Positions 53,401 to 60,800 of a stretch of 64,000 nucleotides of DNA are shown piece by piece. Source of the DNA: Owenia fusiformis. Lineage: Eukaryota > Annelida > Polychaeta > Sabellida > Oweniidae. Numbering within the stretch: position 1 is the stretch's first letter; each line of letters opens with the position of its first letter. The stretch is from the NCBI GenBank assembly GCA_903813345.2, contig CAIIXF020000009.1, positions 18,255,759 through 18,319,758 on the forward strand. The letters run 5' to 3'. A model generated the notes under the pieces. That model searched no databases and was not told the origin of the DNA. It was given only the letters and a program-made list of their open reading frames with translations. Position numbers and translations under genes: made by a program.

Positions 53401-53422
53401 TCTTTTTCAGGTTTGGCAGTAA
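14419..53422 (+). CDS. TRAF7: TRAF7, E3 ubiquitin ligase with RING, TRAF zinc fingers and WD40 repeats (complete)
   Basis: Twenty-one exons join in frame to 660 residues: 14419-14496, 18024-18096, 19209-19288, 27008-27098, 29117-29220, 29563-29596, 29836-30013, 30653-30728, 30971-31029, 31539-31756, 32267-32340, 32912-32966, 33174-33226, 33481-33549, 33663-33785, 34205-34321, 34834-34950, 35687-35806, 37175-37306, 51184-51303 and 53411-53422. An in-frame TGA at 14410 fixes the start. Ser-rich N-terminus; RING ligands C126, C129, C141, H143, C146, C149, C156 and D159 (C3HC3D, as in vertebrate TRAF7); TRAF-type zinc fingers (about 170-265); coiled coil (about 270-350); WD40 repeats from [15 protein letters not shown] to the terminal KVWQ. 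Vertebrate TRAF7 ubiquitinates targets and works with MEKK3 in JNK/p38 signalling (family knowledge). WD exons 14-20 are all phase 0, and most begin with a V/I-W codon pair. Exon 4 could end at 27095 instead. Introns 3 and 19 host antisense genes. Confidence 0.97.
15662..15712. repeat. hAT-like terminal fragment, second copy
   Basis: GTACACTCACAAAATACC followed by CACGCTACGCCACTG matches 13788-13845. It lies in TRAF7 intron 1. Confidence 0.4.
15952..16607. mobile_element. 656-bp pogo/Tc1-type element with CAGTAAAACC termini
   Basis: TA-flanked, with ends CAGTAAAACCTTTAC and AACAGGTTTTACTG. Subterminal regions carry GAACACCTCT and its complement. It is a longer relative of the 151-bp copy at 2393-2543. 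Around 16205-16240 it contains GGTTCGTGGGTTCAAATCCC, an RNA polymerase III B-box-like (tRNA T-arm) motif, suggesting a nested tRNA/SINE fragment. No transposase reading frame was recognised. Confidence 0.65.
20431..20545. mobile_element. Left-end relic of the CAGGGTGTCA TIR family
   Basis: Starts CAGGGTGTCAAAAAAGTCCC after TA and continues through ATATACCATTGGAAAGATC, matching the first ~115 bases of the complete element at 49834-50513. No matching right end was seen, so it appears truncated. It lies in TRAF7 intron 3, next to the LRR gene's 3' end. Confidence 0.65.
20592..20597 (-). promoter_or_regulatory. Poly(A) signal of the nested LRR gene
   Basis: AATAAA on the minus strand, about 180 bases after the LRR stop codon. 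Confidence 0.5.
20778..22466 (-). CDS. LRR single-pass transmembrane protein, nested in TRAF7 intron 3
   Basis: Two minus-strand exons, 22466-21457 and 21090-20778, give 440 residues; the split isoleucine codon and GT-AG sites are clean. Residues 1-20 are a signal peptide ([16 protein letters not shown]...). A cysteine-flanked LRRNT follows (Cys29, 35, 48, 59), then about ten to eleven leucine-rich repeats of LxxLxLxxNxL type, and an LRRCT starting NPWECTC whose last cysteines come from exon 2. The transmembrane helix is about 364-388 ([19 protein letters not shown] region). A 50-residue cytoplasmic tail starts CIRRK and ends in DASDDEL. The layout is that of cell-surface adhesion or recognition LRR proteins of the LRRC/LRTM type; ligand and orthologue are not identifiable here. 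Antisense to TRAF7. A second ATG codon follows the first immediately. Confidence 0.93.
22846..23932 (+). mobile_element. Internally deleted mariner-like transposon with ~190-bp TIRs
   Basis: A 1087-bp element flanked by TA. Ends CAGGGCGTTCAGTAAGTAAA and complement extend into inverted repeats of roughly 180-190 bases, long for mariner. The plus strand holds broken transposase: an N-terminal helix-turn-helix-like piece around 23296-23385 ([19 protein letters not shown]), then, in another frame at about 23415-23645, the C-terminal part with PDKAPCDF, which carries the third catalytic aspartate, and a [19 protein letters not shown] tail. The middle of the catalytic domain is missing, so it is not autonomous. 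It lies in TRAF7 intron 3, just upstream of the antisense LRR gene. Confidence 0.88.
24465..24592. repeat. 128-bp fold-back MITE
   Basis: GGTCACATATGCTCCGAT at the left pairs with ATCGGAGCAAATGTGACC at the right. Inner arms TTGAGTGTTTTGTTCA-like also pair, so nearly the whole unit is one hairpin. TRAF7 intron 3. Confidence 0.7.
26163..26336 (-). other. Orphan candidate coding exon on the minus strand
   Basis: On the minus strand a good acceptor (ATATTTCAG) precedes a 174-base open stretch, followed by a plausible donor GTAAAA. The 58 codons are phase 0 at both ends and contain basic [20 protein letters not shown] and CPDFRQ segments. Its GC content exceeds that of the flanks. No partner exons, signal peptide or family could be recognised. 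It could be an exon of another nested gene, an upstream exon of the LRR gene, or chance. Confidence 0.3.
26607..26829. repeat. Fold-back repeat with CCCC/GGGG core
   Basis: Inner arms ATATTTATATCTCCCC (26652) and GGGGAGATATAAATAT (ending 26702). Outer arms TTTTGGATATAGGGATAT and the complement ATACCCCCATATCCAAG extend the palindrome to about 220 bp. TRAF7 intron 3, just upstream of exon 4. Confidence 0.6.
27998..29014 (-). mobile_element. Degenerate mariner-like transposon with long TIRs
   Basis: A 1017-bp element flanked by TA; ends CGAGGGTTGATCCAAAAGTT and complement run into inverted repeats of well over 100 bases. The minus strand carries transposase remnants: [12 protein letters not shown], resembling the HDNARPH catalytic aspartate block, and an out-of-frame C-terminal stretch including [12 protein letters not shown] and [13 protein letters not shown]. 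Stops and frameshifts make it inactive. It also contains a 67-bp near-perfect palindrome (28352-28418). It ends about 100 bases upstream of TRAF7 exon 5. Confidence 0.82.
28352..28418. repeat. 67-bp near-perfect palindrome inside mariner remnant
   Basis: Arms of 33 bases around a single G, with one mismatch (GGGTCGGCAG versus the complement of CTGCTGACCC). It duplicates the transposase segment encoding FDQRVSRYT in inverted orientation, so it arose by a local inverted duplication at the element's interior. Confidence 0.85.
32387..32609. repeat. Small TIR element in TRAF7 intron 11
   Basis: GTATTTGCCTCTT near the left is complemented by AAGAGGCAAATAC at the right, 223 bp overall. No coding capacity. 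The short TIR makes this a moderate call. Confidence 0.45.
35748..36058 (+). repeat. Four-copy 79-bp tandem duplication including the 3' part of TRAF7 exon 18 and its donor
   Basis: The unit begins ACTCTATAGC within exon 18 and runs through the exon end (ATCCAT), the splice donor and about 20 intronic bases. Copies start at 35748, 35827, 35906 and 35985; the donors (GT) fall at 35807, 35886, 35965 and 36044. Copy 3 has GTGAGT, the others GTAAGT. Only the first copy is attached to the rest of exon 18. Use of a later donor would add 79 bases or multiples; with one unit added the frame meets TAG within 14 codons. Confidence 0.95.
36812..36930. repeat. TACATGTA-rich tandem stretch
   Basis: Two tandem units of about 30 bases built from ACATGTACATACATGTATATTGTA, each palindromic in parts, followed by further TACATGTATACATGT. 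This motif recurs singly all over the window. Confidence 0.6.
39183..39293. repeat. 111-bp fold-back repeat
   Basis: Left TTTATCCA and GATATTGATATCTG are complemented by CAGATATCAAT and TGGATAAAAT at the right, with outer arms extending the hairpin. TRAF7 intron 19. Confidence 0.55.
39985..39990 (-). promoter_or_regulatory. Poly(A) signal for the putative peptide-precursor gene
   Basis: AATAAA on the minus strand, about 150 bases after the predicted stop codon at 40143-40145. Confidence 0.5.
40143..49248 (-). CDS. Putative secreted, amidated peptide-hormone precursor, nested in TRAF7 intron 19
   Basis: Three minus-strand exons, 49248-49206, 46608-46546 and 40258-40143, join in frame to 73 residues with consistent phases (1, 1) and good GT-AG sites, including a TTTTTTTCAG acceptor at exon 3. 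Residues 1-19 ([19 protein letters not shown]) are a textbook signal peptide ending VHA. A 15-residue spacer ([15 protein letters not shown]) leads to dibasic KR at 35-36, the arginine codon being split by the exon junction. Residues 37-70 (from [10 protein letters not shown] to LIDILEQV) have no cysteine and an amphipathic character, followed by terminal GKK, the standard C-terminal amidation signal. The predicted product is one 34-residue amidated peptide. I do not recognise the family. In size and processing it resembles long helical hormones such as ELH or CRF/DH44, but no signature matches. A TATA box and a poly(A) signal flank it. Transcription is unproven. Confidence 0.72.
40313..40350. 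repeat. 38-bp hairpin upstream of peptide-precursor exon 3
   Basis: AGCAAGTAC at the left and GTACTTGCT at the right, with CTCTATCTATAGAGATAG between, form a nearly perfect palindrome. It lies 55 bases upstream (in antisense) of the exon 3 acceptor of the nested gene. Confidence 0.65.
41772..42439. mobile_element. Fold-back element, copy A (~668 bp)
   Basis: Ends CAAAAGGAGTGGTATCGATA and the complement CATATCGACACCACTCCTTTG-like sequence, flanked by TTA on both sides. The two halves are inverted copies of each other: CCGAACCTCATTGGAACAAA in the left half mirrors GGTTCCAACAAGGTTCGG in the right. There is no coding capacity. The TTA flanks suggest a PIF/Harbinger-type target (inference). Confidence 0.7.
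42952..43321. mobile_element. 370-bp MITE with mariner-like CGAGGGT ends
   Basis: TA-flanked; left end CGAGGGTTGTCCC, right end complement CGAGGGTAGTTCC. The ends resemble those of the mariner remnant at 27998-29014. It lies between fold-back copies A and B. The TIR is short, so the call is moderate. Confidence 0.5.
43667..44406. mobile_element. Fold-back element, copy B (~740 bp)
   Basis: Same family as copy A, lying 1.2 kb away in inverted orientation: GGTATCGATATGGAGAACTG, TTTTTGCTCCTTTCTACC and GAGAATGAAATAGAATG all match the complement of copy A. Like copy A it is itself palindromic, with each end carrying the ATATCGATACC motif. Confidence 0.7.
45889..46429. repeat. 244-bp direct duplication
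   Basis: 45889-46132 and 46184-46429 are near-identical (for example GGAATATGTGACCTTCCATG, GTAGGTGTTACAATTATCAG and GGGAGTGTTGATTGTCCATC occur in both). About 50 unrelated bases separate them, and there are only scattered substitutions and small indels. The purpose is unknown; recent local duplication. Confidence 0.9.
48361..49037. mobile_element. Long fold-back MITE within peptide-gene intron 1
   Basis: Outer arms GTATGGCAAGTGATTTTA and its complement TAAAATCACTTGCCATAC. Pairing continues through CATGAGTACTTTC, ACAGTCGTTTTT-like, TTTCAAGTGAAG and GGACCCC/GGGGCCCC blocks for about 300 bases per arm. No coding capacity. Its right end lies about 170 bases from the first exon of the nested peptide-precursor gene. 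Confidence 0.7.
49326..49333 (-). promoter_or_regulatory. TATA box of the putative peptide-precursor gene
   Basis: Minus-strand CTATAAAG about 80 bases upstream of the ATG at 49248, so transcription would start near 49300. Same spacing as the TATA box of the nested lipocalin gene. Confidence 0.55.
49834..50513. mobile_element. 680-bp TIR element, CAGGGTGTCA family (complete)
   Basis: TA-flanked; left end CAGGGTGTCAAATAAGTCTC and right end GGGACTTATTTGACACCCTG form terminal inverted repeats. Homology continues inward for about 100 bases (ATACCATTGGAAAG and complement). No transposase recognised. A truncated relative is at 20431-20545. Confidence 0.75.
50594..50735. repeat. 142-bp fold-back repeat
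   Basis: GTTATTGAATGATTTGAAG and CAATACAGGATATATTCTGC at the left are complemented by GCAGAATATATATCCTGTAT and CTTCAAATCATTCTATAAC at the right. A second hairpin follows at about 50757-50840 (TATTGCTACTGAGA with complement). Confidence 0.7.
50925..51160. repeat. Degenerate minisatellite
   Basis: Repeated ATATCTCATACAATACATG-like units of 20-40 bases in one orientation, immediately upstream of TRAF7 exon 20 (51184), replacing much of the expected branch-point region. Confidence 0.6.
52171..52493. mobile_element. 305-bp MITE with 9-bp target duplication (Mutator/Merlin-like)
   Basis: Terminal inverted repeats CAAGGAGGATTGGCTCCCAG and complement at 52180-52484. Identical 9-base flanks ATTTTGTAA lie at 52171-52179 and 52485-52493. 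A 9-bp duplication is typical of Mutator-like elements and also fits Merlin. TRAF7 intron 20. Confidence 0.75.
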
Positions 53423-56400
53423 CTATGGCAACTTACAGTGAATGCAATGGCAGTTACTATGATACCTTTACAAAGTTAACATGTGGTGTCTCATGGCGAA
53501 CACAGTATGGGCACAAGATACTTTGGGCTGCTGATAGTGTTATATAAGATGATAATCATATGATATCTGGCTGACAAACAGTCCCTATATGATCTATTTG
53601 ACTGATTGCTTGATAATTATTATGAGGTCCTAGACATTAGCCAAGGGAGCAGTGGTGCAGTGTTGAAACACTTCGTGGGTGATCAATGTGAAAGTCAGAC
53701 ATCACATGATCATTTGCTTTGATGATTTCTTACAACAGAGGCATAGAGGCAGTTTAGTTTAGTTTTCAGTTTACGTCTATCATAATTATACCTCCCTTTT
53801 AGTCGATGACAACGTTATGAAGAGGACATGCCAGTCACATAGTATTTACGATGTGCAGAATTACAGTTTCCAGCGACATCATCATCTTGTGGCTATAATA
53901 ACTAAAAATAGATCAGTGTTAGATTCATATGTATCAGGTCAAAATTTTGATGTCTATCAAAAAATCGTAAATATATCTCAGTTTTGTTTTGTTTTGCGAT
54001 TAATTTTTTTGATGGGAATCAGTATTTTGATCAAACTCCATACTTATATGAAATTCATAGCAGTTTATCTTAATCAAAAAAATGAAACCAGTTACTTAGT
54101 GTCAATCAATGTATTACCTCAACGAATGCAGTGCAACTTACACCAGTATATACATGTAAATATATTATAAGAAAGCAGTTATTTTAGTATCCAATAGATA
54201 GTATGCAAATGCATGAACAATCACATTGCTAAACAATATTTCATCTTCCAAAAGCAGGGTACCAGAGTTCCTTACTGAAAGAAGTTATTTTGGATCATGT
54301 AGCCCTGCGTTTGGTTGTGATATGCATTAAGGATGTACATATTACCAAAGCAATTATAGCAACATACTATAATATAGCTATAGTAACCATAGTTACCAGC
54401 AATCTCCATTCTTATATTAGTAACCATGGTAACAGATGTACAATTATTGTTGTAACTACGAAGCAGTTAATGTTATTGTTTGATTTTTAAGTAATTATGT
54501 GAAATATTGCAGTGGACATCATTAAGATTTGGCATGGGAAAGATTAAAAGGTGGATTAGATCAAGTTGATTGGATTCATGTAAAAGGTGGATTGGATCGG
54601 GAATCTTTAAAATATGCAATATCTTTAAGATTTTTTTCTGTTGATCTCCCTTTAAGGGATTTGCGACAAGTATATTGTGACCACTTGGGTCCCTTTGAGG
54701 AATAAGAACAAAGCAACCACAAATACATACTGCAATAAGTTGATGTATGCTCTAAAGTATTTAACTAGACTAGCTGCTTTCCCTTGTATATCAACGTTTA
54801 TAAGACATAATAAACATAGATCTGTAGATAAAAACTGTCATTCAAATTGATGTGTGGAAGTTCCCAAAACATTTCTGCTATGTTCTGTTAGGACTGAAAA
54901 CAGATGATATGGATCTTCAAACCAGTCTGCCTTATGATTTATGAAATGTCTAAAATTACCCTTGAAATGAATTCATCAAGAATCATGAAGATTGTGTATC
55001 AGAAAGCAGGTACCAGGTCACCCTTCTAGCCCACCCAAGCAAAATTAATATTGCATCTATTATCTAACATTGTGGAAGCGAGGATTAAGCACCAATCTTC
55101 CGAGAGGGAGATCAATATAATTTTTTAAGGAAACTCCATATTTTGAAGATTCTCGATCCAATCCACCTTTTACATGACTAATGTAATCATGTTATGATAC
55201 AATATGTCAATAAAAGTTATATATATATATGTACATGAATCCAATCCACTCGATCCAATCCACCTTTTAATCTTTACCAGCATGGTAATTTTAATCTTTA
55301 CCTTTAGCATATCATTAAATGTATAAAGTGGTATATTGATATATATGACTGCAGCTATATTAATGGTATAACTAACCTGAAGAACATATTAATGGTTATT
55401 CCAAAGTGACATGTTGCTGCATCTAGTACATCAGTGTTACTTTTAACAACAAATGGATGCATCGATTCATGTAATCAAAACAAATTCTGAGTTTTGTGCA
55501 TCATATTCCAAACTTTTTGCATAATAATATGTATTTTTTCCTTGAAAACATTTGTAGTTGGTTGTGAGAATATCTATTTAGTGATTGTCCCAAGATGTGA
55601 AAATGTTGCGCACAGATCCTGTAAGTATGAATATACTCAAGATAAAAGACATTCTGTTGATGTTACCATCCCTGTGTGTGTAGTGTATTAGTTTCTAAAA
55701 TAGAACAATTAGCAGCAATCAACTTAAGGGATTTGAAAAAAGAAACTAGTAATTGAAGATTTATTAACTACGTATTTTTGTAGACCTACACCTGTCATAT
55801 CAATTCATTCTATTCCAAGATACATATCAGAAAAGATTTGCTGAAAAATTTGAAGACTCTCTGAAAATATAGTCTTTTACAAATGTTTTTCTTGTTAATC
55901 GTTTTGAGAGAAAATTACTTGTTGAATCTAGAGATATGACATAAGAACATGTTTCTTCTTACCAACAATACAAAACTGCTATTTGAAGGACACAATTTGT
56001 TGAGGATCTAAAATTATGTTATCTTCATGTGCATTTATTTCAAGATCAGATCCTAATAATAAAGTTTAATTTGGACAAGTTCTTGACAAAATTAATGTTT
56101 GCTTCATATTGCCTGCCTGGTTTGAAGGATCTTTCTTTTTCACAAGTATATTTTCAGTTTTAGTTTTAAAAATAGAATTTTTCACCTAAGTGAACAAATT
56201 GATATTTGTTTTCATTATTGACAGATATGAGGTCATTTTCGTAGACACTTTATAAGTGATCGGGTATTAATTACTATTTTAGTCTTGCTTCAAGTCTCTT
56301 GACCCCCCCCCCCTCACCACTAACTCACCACCTATACCAGGTTGTGGTGTGTAATGGCATCAAATTGTCACAAGAGACAAAAGACAGTTGTATGGCACAT

Positions 56401-57822
56401 TGGAAATGGGAGTGGCTAGCTACCCAAATGGGAGTGGCTGCCCATTTTACTATGCAGTACTTGTACATGTTAATGCTTAGGAAAATCTGGGGGAAAATCA
56501 TTTGTTCTTATTGTATACAATTTAATGTTAAAAGTCTCATAAATGCAGTCACATATTTCCATTAATCAGTCCGATCCGTCAGTTTTCTTTGGGAAGTGTA
56601 CTTGACTGTATCTTGTATTCCATGTAACAGTAGTGTTAAATCGTCCATGTATTTCTTCAATTTGTTGTATCATCATTTCATATCAATTAAATGTTCAAGT
56701 TTTTCGTAAATTGTAAGGTAAAACTATTTATGTAAATAAGAAATAAATAATATTATCTATTCTATTATTATAAACTTTTGTTATTCTGTTGTTGTGTTAT
56801 ATTTTCCTTTACTCACTTACTGGTTCACATCCAGTCAACAGCTAACTCCACACAGAGACATATAAAACACTCAGAGATGAGCATGCTGGGCTAGGCACTG
56901 ATGCCATAACCATGAGGTCATGAGTTCAAGACACGTGAGCTCCTGCGTTTATTCATTTACAGTCCAGATTATATTCTTACATTGATTGGATAACTAGATA
57001 AATGCAACTCCAAGGCGTAGCAAATCCCATCAGTCATAATTTTTACAAACCCATTACAAAAACATTGTTTTGAACAATCGAATCTATGGGGTCACAGATG
57101 ATAGACTTTCTAATAAATTGTGAACCCTTGACTTTAAATTGGCTAAATTTGAAATGTCACACTTAATATATTTTTCAACTATGGTAAAACTAAAAATGAA
57201 GTGCCTCGCCAATATAAATTGTCCCTAGATCCTAGCTAATAATGCCTTCTTCTAAGGCCACTGTATCGTGAAGAATTGGCCAGAGACTTGAGTAAGCTAT
57301 GCCCATTGGTGGTAAATAGTGTTCTTGTTTATCTTCAGGTAAGCAATGCAATTACATTATAATATGATTCAATTCTTTACACAAATGAAATAATATCATG
57401 AATGATAAACAACAACACGTGCCAGTGTTTACAAATGTTTAATTTCGCTTTATTTTTACGATTGCGCATGCTCAGTGGGTCATTGGTGTCTCATTCCAAT
57501 TTAATCCAGTTTTTAGAATATTTATATAAACTTTGTCTTAGTTAAGTAGATTTACAATTTTTTATTACATAATTTTATTTTATGTATAATTGTAGTTATA
57601 TATTGATATTTAGAGATATTTTAAACACGATATCAATGTATTGACCATGACCTCAAGAATAGCATCTAAGTTTTTGTTTGCGACACCGATATTTTGTAAA
57701 ATAAAATTCACAAATATTATCTTATATTTTTGACGATTTAATCCAAATCCTGGTCCCCTTCCGGCATATAATGGTCCAAAAGACGTTTTGAATTTACACC
57801 GACAGCATCGTATCGAGCAAAT
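53423..57822. other. TRAF7 3' UTR and intergenic region
   Basis: The first part is TRAF7 3' UTR; candidate poly(A) signals are at 54809, 55209 and 56742. It contains the TIR element at 54537-55279 and a C run at 56306. A weak tRNA-like stretch lies near 56880-56945. No further protein-coding exon is recognisable. The right end is the cytohesin promoter and 5' UTR, with an NRF1-like GCGCATGC at 57464-57471. Confidence 0.5.
54537..55279. mobile_element. ~743-bp TIR element downstream of TRAF7
   Basis: The left end GGAAAGATTAAAAGGTGGAT and right end CCACCTTTTAATCTTTACC are inverted repeats of about 45 bases. A second, subterminal pair (AAAAGGTGGATTGGATCG and complement, at 54582 and 55153) is arranged the same way. 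No coding capacity. It may supply the poly(A) site of TRAF7 transcripts. Confidence 0.65.
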
Positions 57823-60800
57823 ATGCAGAATCAGGAAGGAGGAGGCTTCAGTGTTTCAGGTATTTCCACTTCCTCTTTTCTGAAAATATTTGGTCAAGGA
57901 AAATAAAATAGAAGTTGACTTTTTGTCAATACTCCAAGACATCAGTGATTTGAGATACCATAAATATCTTATACTGTCTAGAAAGATCTCTTGTAAAATG
58001 CATTCACCTGTATTTCCTTGTATGTAGTTTCATATTTACCCTCATTTACCACCCCCATTTTTCAAATCACCCGTGACCCTTGCAACCTTTTGTGTATTGA
58101 AATCTTACAGTTGAAAATTAGCTGGGTTAGAGGTTATTTAGATAAAATTTAGCTTTTTGACAACATCTCTTGAAAGCCCATGATTTCACAACCCCCAGAT
58201 TTCAATACACAAGTTGTTGTGCGGTTGATTTGAAAAACATTCATGGGGGTTTTTCATACCAGAGTATGCATGATAATACTCCTATTAGCGATAAGAGTTC
58301 AGGTGGTAATTTACATAAATATCTCCCATGATGCATCGCTTTGGAAGGGACAAATTTTCATTGGCCCGCTGAACGAGTCGAATACTCTGAACGTTTCTCA
58401 GCTTCTGATCTTCCATTAGCCCTCAAGTATAGTTAGGCCGGGGCCTATATGATCCAATTTATTGAATAATCAGAAAGATAATCAGAGATTCAAAGTAACA
58501 TTATTTATATTTTTTCGATCTTCGATGAAGTCTGAGCAATTTCTGGGAAATCAGTGAAGTCACTGGTATTGGACGGCATTTTCAACTACAGATTTCTTCG
58601 GATTTGGGGATTACAGTTCAAAAAGCCTTGTTTTATATCTTAATTACATACATACCTATCATTTGTGCAAATGCAACTCTACATAAATGTTAAAAAGAGT
58701 CGCAGTGCGGCATTGAAAATAGCACCCCTGGTTAATCCAATGGGAAAGAACCCGGATGTAGACGAAGTTGTACCATACATGAGAGCTCTTTAAACGGGAG
58801 GTAACTAATCTGAACTAAAACTAAACGTTATCGCGTATTGGTATATTCCTCATAAATTTAAATACAAATTTCGATTACTGAAGTAGGGGGATTCTCCATC
58901 AATTGTGGTTTGATTTTTATGATAAGTGCTCAGGAGTGAATAAATCATGCACATGAAATATGAAATAATCTGATTGGTTTAAATTTACAATCCTATATGT
59001 TCATGTGTGTTGTTTTTTCTAGTCCTTTTTCGTTCCATGGGAATATGTGTTTAACACAAGTTCCATTGAATGAAAAAAGTTCTGAAAAGCAGATGGTGGA
59101 AGCATGAAGATTTAACAGTAGGGGAAGTGGTCCTAATTATCGCACGGTCCTAATTATCGCACGATTGTCCTAAATAGCTAAAATATACACCCACCATCTT
59201 TTAAACCAGTGTTACGAAAAACAGTTCAACACCATTACTCCCAATCTTCATGATTTATTCATATATTTAGAAATATCTCTTCATTTTTTAAGAATTGTTT
59301 ACTTCCGCTATTGTCATGTATGCTATTGCGCAAAAAGTGAAATTCATCTGACATAGTTTGACCCACCTCCAAATAAAGACAGAAAAGTAAGTGTGTGATG
59401 TATATTTTGTTGATATTTTACACTAAAACTGATAGAAAAATGATTATAGCATATGTATATATCTGTTATAAACAGAGAAATGTATACAGTATCGTGAAAT
59501 GACATCTGAAACACAACTGTGCGATAATTAGGACGACTGTGCGATAATTAGGACCACTGCACATGCGAGTCTAAGGGGTCTTAAAGTGTTAGCGTTCGGA
59601 GATTGAGAAATGTCAAACACTATTGAATTTTAGAAGAAAGGTTGATCTTTCATCTCATATTCTCAAAGTAAATTGAAGTTATCATATTTGAAATCGTCAG
59701 TAGTTTTCCAGAGTACCCGTGCGGTGATAGGACCATTTCCCCTATTGGAGAGATAATTTTGCCCGTATTAGCAAAACTTTTGCTTTATCTGTGCATTTTA
59801 TCGTTGAGATAAGAGGTGTCTATAGGTGAATATGTTTCAGAAGAAACTCTCTATTTATTTTGAAAAACCAATTCTTATTTTTATTGTTATTTAGACTAAT
59901 TTTAAAGTTCATCTTAAGGAAAAATTGTCCTAATTAGCGCATGATTCTAATTATCGCACAATTGTCATAAATAACTCAAATATCCACTCACCACTTTTAA
60001 CACCATTACTCCAAATCTCATGATTAATCCATATACAAATATCCCTTCATTTTTTAAGAATTGTTTACTTTCACTATTGTCATAAATGCAAATGCGCAAG
60101 AAGTGAAATTCGTTTGACAAGGTTTGATACTCCTCCAAATAAAGACAGAAAAGTAAGTGAATACTGAATAATGTACATTTTGTTGATATTTTACACTAGA
60201 ACTGATAGAAAATGACTATAGCGTATGCAATATGCATGTATCTATTATGAACAGTGAAATGTCTACAGTATCATAAAATGACAATCAGGACAGATTTTGC
60301 AGTTTTAGTTGTCCAAATAGCTCATAAGCATATGTGCTACTTTCAGTTCAAAGATAAATCATTCCCCCTATCAGGTCTAAAAAATTTACACAAACGAAAC
60401 GACAAAAAAGAAAACCTCCAGATTTACACCATTCTAATACTAATACTGACAAAGATAGAGAAGACATGGCTTACCATGATATAAATGCGCAATTGCTTAA
60501 AAGTATCTCAGATGTATAATTAAAGACATACAGGAGCATTTGTACAGCTCAGGTTTTAATAATATTTTGTAATTTGAAGTTTGTTTCTTGAGAGATTCAA
60601 TTTTCATATTTTTGTACTTTTGGCCAACTTTAGTTGTTATTGACTTCTAGACAAGTTGATCTGCCAGTTACATCTAATTACTTCTCACTGCATATTCTCT
60701 TGTGAGTCTGGGCTACACCACTGCCATCCAATTCGAAACTTGACAAATCTTCAAGATGTATTTTTGTCTACAAAAGTGTTACTTTGGGCATATTTCCTCA

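Noticed and set aside
56880-56945. tRNA gene or SINE (GAGTTCAAGAC with upstream GGGCTAGGCACTG)
   Set aside because: Weak A and B box resemblance only, with no consistent cloverleaf.
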